Shown here: positions 43,791-46,963 of the stretch, in pieces
Position numbering within the stretch: position 1 is the stretch's first letter
Layout of the letters: the number at the start of each line of letters is the position of its first letter
From: an uncultured Saprospiraceae bacterium
GTDB lineage: Bacteria; Bacteroidota; Bacteroidia; Chitinophagales; Saprospiraceae
Length of the DNA: 46,963 nt
Assembly: GCA_938007965.1 (NCBI GenBank)
Contig: CALLMH010000046.1
Span: 1 to 46,963, forward strand
Direction of reading: 5' to 3'
Made by a program: the position numbers and the translations under genes
The notes under the pieces: generated by a model
Databases searched by the model: none
Told to the model about the DNA's origin: nothing
The model's input: the letters and a program-made list of their open reading frames with translations, nothing else

Positions 43791-44927
43791 TTACACTACT
43801 ACTGCAACGGGCTGATTTTTTCTAGGTGTTTCCCCAAAAAATCTTGTAGGAATATAAAATTGAGATAAATCCTTATGAAGCTCTATTTGAATATTCTTAC
43901 TACCTAAAATATCTTTGATATTCTGTTCTATACCTTCGAAGTCTGCCTCAGTGACCATCACTTTGATTCGAGTAATCTTATTAGTTAACTCAGAAAGTAA
44001 TTTAATATCAACAGCCCTATTAAAGTAAGGGAAACTATATCCAATTATTACTAACTCATCCGTCTTAGCTAATATACTTTCCGCTACTTTTATAGATTTG
44101 ACTTGTTTTGGTCCTTTTTCCCAAGCAAAATTTAATGCAAATTCAGTCTCTTTTAGTTCGCTATCACTAAAACTATTTAAAATGGATTAATAGATATCAC
44201 CATCTATTTTATCAAATAAATGAGGAGCGAGATCAGTTCCGTAATATTGGTGCGCTGAACCATTCAGCTTTATAACTCTGCCTGAGTCTCTATTTCCTCT
44301 AGGAAATACATGTAGTTTCTCTTGACATTCATGAATCGAATAATCAGTATAATTACGATATCCCATTTCTAACTGATGATCATAGTTCCAAGATATAATA
44401 TTAACATTTTCTGGAAGTTCTAATTCTGTATTTAGTAATGAAGCAAAGAATACATCATATCTGTAATCTAACGTCATATGTATATGATTGGAGGTCTTTT
44501 GGTTTTCTTTATTGATCTCAGCCATATCGTGCACATTACTTAGTTTTAATTGATATTTATTGAGTTCATTTGATTGTTCAAATGCAAAATAAAGGGCTAA
44601 AAATCGTTTAAGATCATTAAGCTTTCTTTTATCGCCTTTTAAATAAAGTTTTCTTGCATAAGTATCTACAGTTCTATGTTCTATTGCTTCATAAAAAGTT
44701 GACCTGAATCGCTCTAAGAACTTGATACATTCTGGGTAATCCTCATAAAATTTATTTGACTTTGTGAGTAAAATTCTATCCTTTTCACCTGGCTTTACAA
44801 CAACACCATGCGCAGGAATAAACATATCTATAAATAACTTCATTCTCTCATTCAGTGTATTCACAACAGGTATAGAATGATAACTCGCTCCTGCACCTAA
44901 TAAGTAGGTTACTTTGTAATTGCTCAT
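43791..44927 (-). pseudogene. SIR2-like gene interrupted by an in-frame stop codon
   Basis: An ATG at 44927 opens a 246-residue frame with YLLGAGAS (residues 8-15), NIISWNYDHQLEMGY (176-190, the SIR2 N-x-D region) and KLNGSAHQYYG (220-230), and stops at TAA 44187-44189. In the same frame directly after the stop, 131 more residues follow up to 43791, including LVIIGYSFPYFNRAVDIKLL, the expected C-terminal Rossmann strand of SIR2-family proteins. The intact ancestor would be about 378 residues, and a single base change explains the break. The catalytic-site KLHGS histidine of many relatives is Asn222 here. SIR2-domain proteins of such loci often deplete NAD in phage defence. Decay, readthrough or a sequencing error are the options. 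Confidence 0.82.
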
Positions 44928-44937
44928 GATCTATTTA

Positions 44938-45507
44938 TTAAAGTGATAAAAATTCTTCTATTGATTCATTTAATGTCTTTGAGCTTATATTGTACTTAAC
45001 TCCATACAACCAAATATGGTAAGCTATTTTAGCGTTCTTCTTCTTACTGTAAGATACAAACATGTTTTCATTGACCGTATAGTCACTATACATTTTTTCC
45101 TTCTTAGACTTTGTTTCGGCTTTGTTGATTTCAGACAGTAGGGATCTATTATTTTTAAGGATAGCTTTACATTCAGCTTCTGTAAGTTCAACAAACGCTA
45201 CTTCTTGAAGAAGTGATCTATCTCCTTTATACTTTGATCTTATTTGATAAATTTTATCCGCTGCAATTATCATTTTCTTCTCATTCTCTCCTACATAACC
45301 AGCTAGCTCAACATAATCCTGACCATTATCTACTAAAGCCCGTTGATAAATCAAATGAATAGATGAATAGTGTTGTTCTCCAACTATATGATCTTCAATT
45401 TCTGTTTTGATATAGCTTTCCGTAATCTGTCTTGTAGATACATTACAGCTAGTAAAATAAAGTAGAGAGAAAATCACTACTATCACTGGTTTAACGTTTT
45501 TAATCAT
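44938..45507 (-). CDS. lipoprotein of unknown function in putative defence island
   Basis: A 189-residue protein with a lipoprotein signal (VVIFSLLYFTSC, Cys21). The mature part is a mix of beta and helix with many charged residues (AETKSKKEKMYSDYTV near residue 130). It lies between the metallopeptidase and the SIR2-like gene on the same strand, 10 bases from the latter, suggesting joint transcription. No family is recognised. Confidence 0.65.
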   Translation of the reverse strand: MIKNVKPVIVVIFSLLYFTSCNVSTRQITESYIKTEIEDHIVGEQHYSSIHLIYQRALVDNGQDYVELAGYVGENEKKMIIAADKIYQIRSKYKGDRSLLQEVAFVELTEAECKAILKNNRSLLSEINKAETKSKKEKMYSDYTVNENMFVSYSKKKNAKIAYHIWLYGVKYNISSKTLNESIEEFLSL

Positions 45508-45527
45508 GTTTCTTTTGTTTAATTGTT

Positions 45528-46250
45528 TTATATAATTCCTATTCTAAATTTCTTCAACCTATCCGACTCCTCCTTAAACTTCGGCGCCAAACTCTTCAAA
45601 TACCCCCAATACAACTTACTATGGTCTCTATACTTCGTATGGGCTAGTTCATGTAGTATTACATAATCAATTAGATCACTTGGTAGCGTAGCTGTGTACA
45701 AGCTTAGGTTTAATGTATTCTTCTTACCTAGACTCCCCCATCGTGTTTTACTCTTTCTTATAGTTACTCTAGGGATAGTGATGTTATGGATCTTAGCTAG
45801 TTCCTTTGCTCTCTTAGCAACGTTATGTTTACACCACTCCTTCATTTTGGGAGTTATGATATTTTCGATGATATGAGATTGTTGCGTTTCAGAGAAAACA
45901 GCTATTCTAGGAGAATGGACCAAAAGATAATTATCCGTTTCTTGTATAACTGTAATCTCTGAAACATCCGCTTTTCTGAAATCTATGATTACATCTTGAA
46001 ACTTGTAGATGAAATGAGGTCTAAAGATGGTGAACTCTTGTTCTACTTGATCCATCTTAGCTACTTCTCTCTTTATCCAATCTATGTTTTGCTCCACTGT
46101 AGATTCAGCTTGCACTAGTGATATAGTTTGTGGTATACTCACCTTAACGGGAGTAAAGGGCTTAACAGTGATATTAATACTCTTAGCCTTGGTACTGGAC
46201 TTGTACCATACTTCACCTATTTGCTCATGCTTAGTAATGGTATCTATCAT
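45528..46250 (-). CDS. YgjP-like (DUF45) M48-type metallopeptidase
   Basis: A 240-residue soluble protein. The zinc motif is HELAHTKYRDHSKLYW (His200, Glu201, His204, His210), preceded by the family block SKTRWGSLGKKNTLNLS (167-183). The N-terminal half is a beta-rich domain (KSINITVKPFTPVKVSIP). YgjP-like proteins are often encoded next to type I restriction genes, and here the ATG overlaps the hsdR stop as ATGA, so the two are translationally coupled. The protease target is unknown. Confidence 0.9.
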   Translation of the reverse strand: MIDTITKHEQIGEVWYKSSTKAKSINITVKPFTPVKVSIPQTISLVQAESTVEQNIDWIKREVAKMDQVEQEFTIFRPHFIYKFQDVIIDFRKADVSEITVIQETDNYLLVHSPRIAVFSETQQSHIIENIITPKMKEWCKHNVAKRAKELAKIHNITIPRVTIRKSKTRWGSLGKKNTLNLSLYTATLPSDLIDYVILHELAHTKYRDHSKLYWGYLKSLAPKFKEESDRLKKFRIGII

Positions 46251-46963
46251 CTATAATGTACTTCTATATACTTCAATAACTCCTTAGCGTAGCTTGAAAG
46301 CTCACTAGGATCTATATTTACTCGTTTATCCTCTCCTGAATTGATAGCTAGAAACTTAATAAGTTGTCTTTGAATCTCAGCTACTACAGAATCTTGCAGA
46401 TACCACTCCTTCCTGTCTATAAGCTTACTCAGTAACTCATCTATCTCTAAAGCTATATCGTTCTTATCCTCGTCTCCTACTCTAGTATCTAGAATTTGCT
46501 TTATCGCTCTTATTCCTTTTGATTCTGAAGTGGATTCATCTTCTTTCTTAGCTTTCATGTATGAATCGTGTAGCTCTTGAAGCAAGTTCATCGTATCAGC
46601 TGATTCATCATTCTTCTTACTTACTATTCCTTCTAGTCTTTCTAGAAGTGTTTTATAGATGGGTAACTCACCTACCGCTACTCTAAGTACACTTCTCAGT
46701 CTGTGCTCTAGTGTAAGTTCTTTCATTTCTTTGCTCAATGGTGTACCATCTAGCTTGGATAAGTAGTTGTCATCTACTTTGAAAACGGGTATATCCTCTT
46801 TCAGCGTTGATAAGTCTAATGAATCTTGGATCAATTTCTTCGTGAATGGTAAATAAGCATCGATATTGATATCCGATTGATTGAGAAATCTATTTAGTGC
46901 AGTGATCAACTTTACCATCCACTGATAGTCTGATTGATATGGCACTATGAATGGATCAGGACA
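46247..46963 (-). CDS. hsdR: type I restriction enzyme R subunit (HsdR), C-terminal part only
   Basis: The frame runs off the window end, so only the last 238 residues are visible, beginning CPDPFIVPYQSDYQWM. The segment is helical and has the family's late features: VFKVDDNYLSKLDG, then LPIYKTLLERLEGI and a lysine/glutamate-rich coil (YMKAKKEDESTSES). The nuclease and helicase domains should lie beyond the window. HsdR translocates DNA and cuts when the recognition site is unmethylated. HsdM and HsdS are expected further upstream. The metallopeptidase overlaps its stop. Confidence 0.75.
   Translation of the reverse strand, partial: CPDPFIVPYQSDYQWMVKLITALNRFLNQSDINIDAYLPFTKKLIQDSLDLSTLKEDIPVFKVDDNYLSKLDGTPLSKEMKELTLEHRLRSVLRVAVGELPIYKTLLERLEGIVSKKNDESADTMNLLQELHDSYMKAKKEDESTSESKGIRAIKQILDTRVGDEDKNDIALEIDELLSKLIDRKEWYLQDSVVAEIQRQLIKFLAINSGEDKRVNIDPSELSSYAKELLKYIEVHYR

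Noticed and set aside
1-46963. CRISPR arrays, rRNA genes or prophage structural genes
   Set aside because: No regularly spaced direct repeats, rRNA-like stretches or capsid/tail proteins were seen.
43442-46963. Second attachment site (repeat of the tRNA-Glu 3' end) inside the window
   Set aside because: No copy of the tRNA end was found downstream. If the island exists, its other end is outside the window.

Overview
The window looks like chromosome of a marine-type Bacteroidota, most likely close to the Saprospiria. The evidence is AT-rich DNA, the absence of Shine-Dalgarno sequences, Bacteroidota-type promoter -7 boxes (TAnnTTTG) at several places, two secreted proteins with type IX secretion (T9SS) C-terminal tails, a mqnA gene of the futalosine menaquinone route, and family variants typical of the phylum (long UbiD, RluA with a long N-terminal extension, GtrA, DUF4403, bestrophin). 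Several genes appear to start with GTG or TTG (mutS, selO, bestrophin, kdsD, mqnA, aroQ).

Layout. 1-4.7 kb: a lipid cluster, with an acyltransferase of GNAT fold (5' end outside the window), an NAD-dependent epimerase-like reductase and myo-inositol-phosphate synthase in one run closed by a strong terminator, then GtrA and a diacylglycerol/sphingoid-base kinase. Together they suggest synthesis of ceramide- and/or inositol-containing lipids. 4.7-15 kb: DUF4403 protein, T9SS-secreted arylsulfotransferase-like propeller, UbiD decarboxylase, MFS carrier, GH3 beta-glucosidase lipoprotein divergent from a second MFS carrier. 15-24 kb: mutS, an intergenic region with a perfect 18-bp inverted repeat, a TlpA-type lipoprotein, selO, FKBP, and an HNH endonuclease overlapping a small gene. 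24-29.8 kb: bestrophin, then a leftward light/flavin operon of an atypical photolyase-like protein, a flavin reductase-like protein and a 51-residue DUF2256 protein too short for routine ORF calling, then RluA and mqnA. 30-43 kb: nucleoid-associated protein, secreted EEP nuclease/phosphatase, kdsD, recQ, aroQ, DUF2207 membrane protein, SRPBCC protein, HELGH lipoprotein and a YdeP-type molybdopterin oxidoreductase.

43.4 kb to the end: a tRNA-Glu(UUC) gene with its own promoter and terminator marks a change of character. Downstream lie a decayed Xre-type regulator (internal deletion plus frameshift), a SIR2-like gene broken by one in-frame stop codon, a lipoprotein of unknown function, a YgjP/DUF45 metallopeptidase and the 3' end of a type I restriction HsdR gene. 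This reads as the edge of a tRNA-associated defence island that is partly decaying.

The items most worth following up are the photolyase-like protein (two of three tryptophans of the electron-transfer triad and the FAD-contacting asparagine appear substituted) with its flavin reductase and DUF2256 partners, the lipid cluster, the island edge with its interrupted SIR2 gene, and the unexplained perfect inverted repeat between mutS and the TlpA-like gene. All family calls were made by eye, without database searches.
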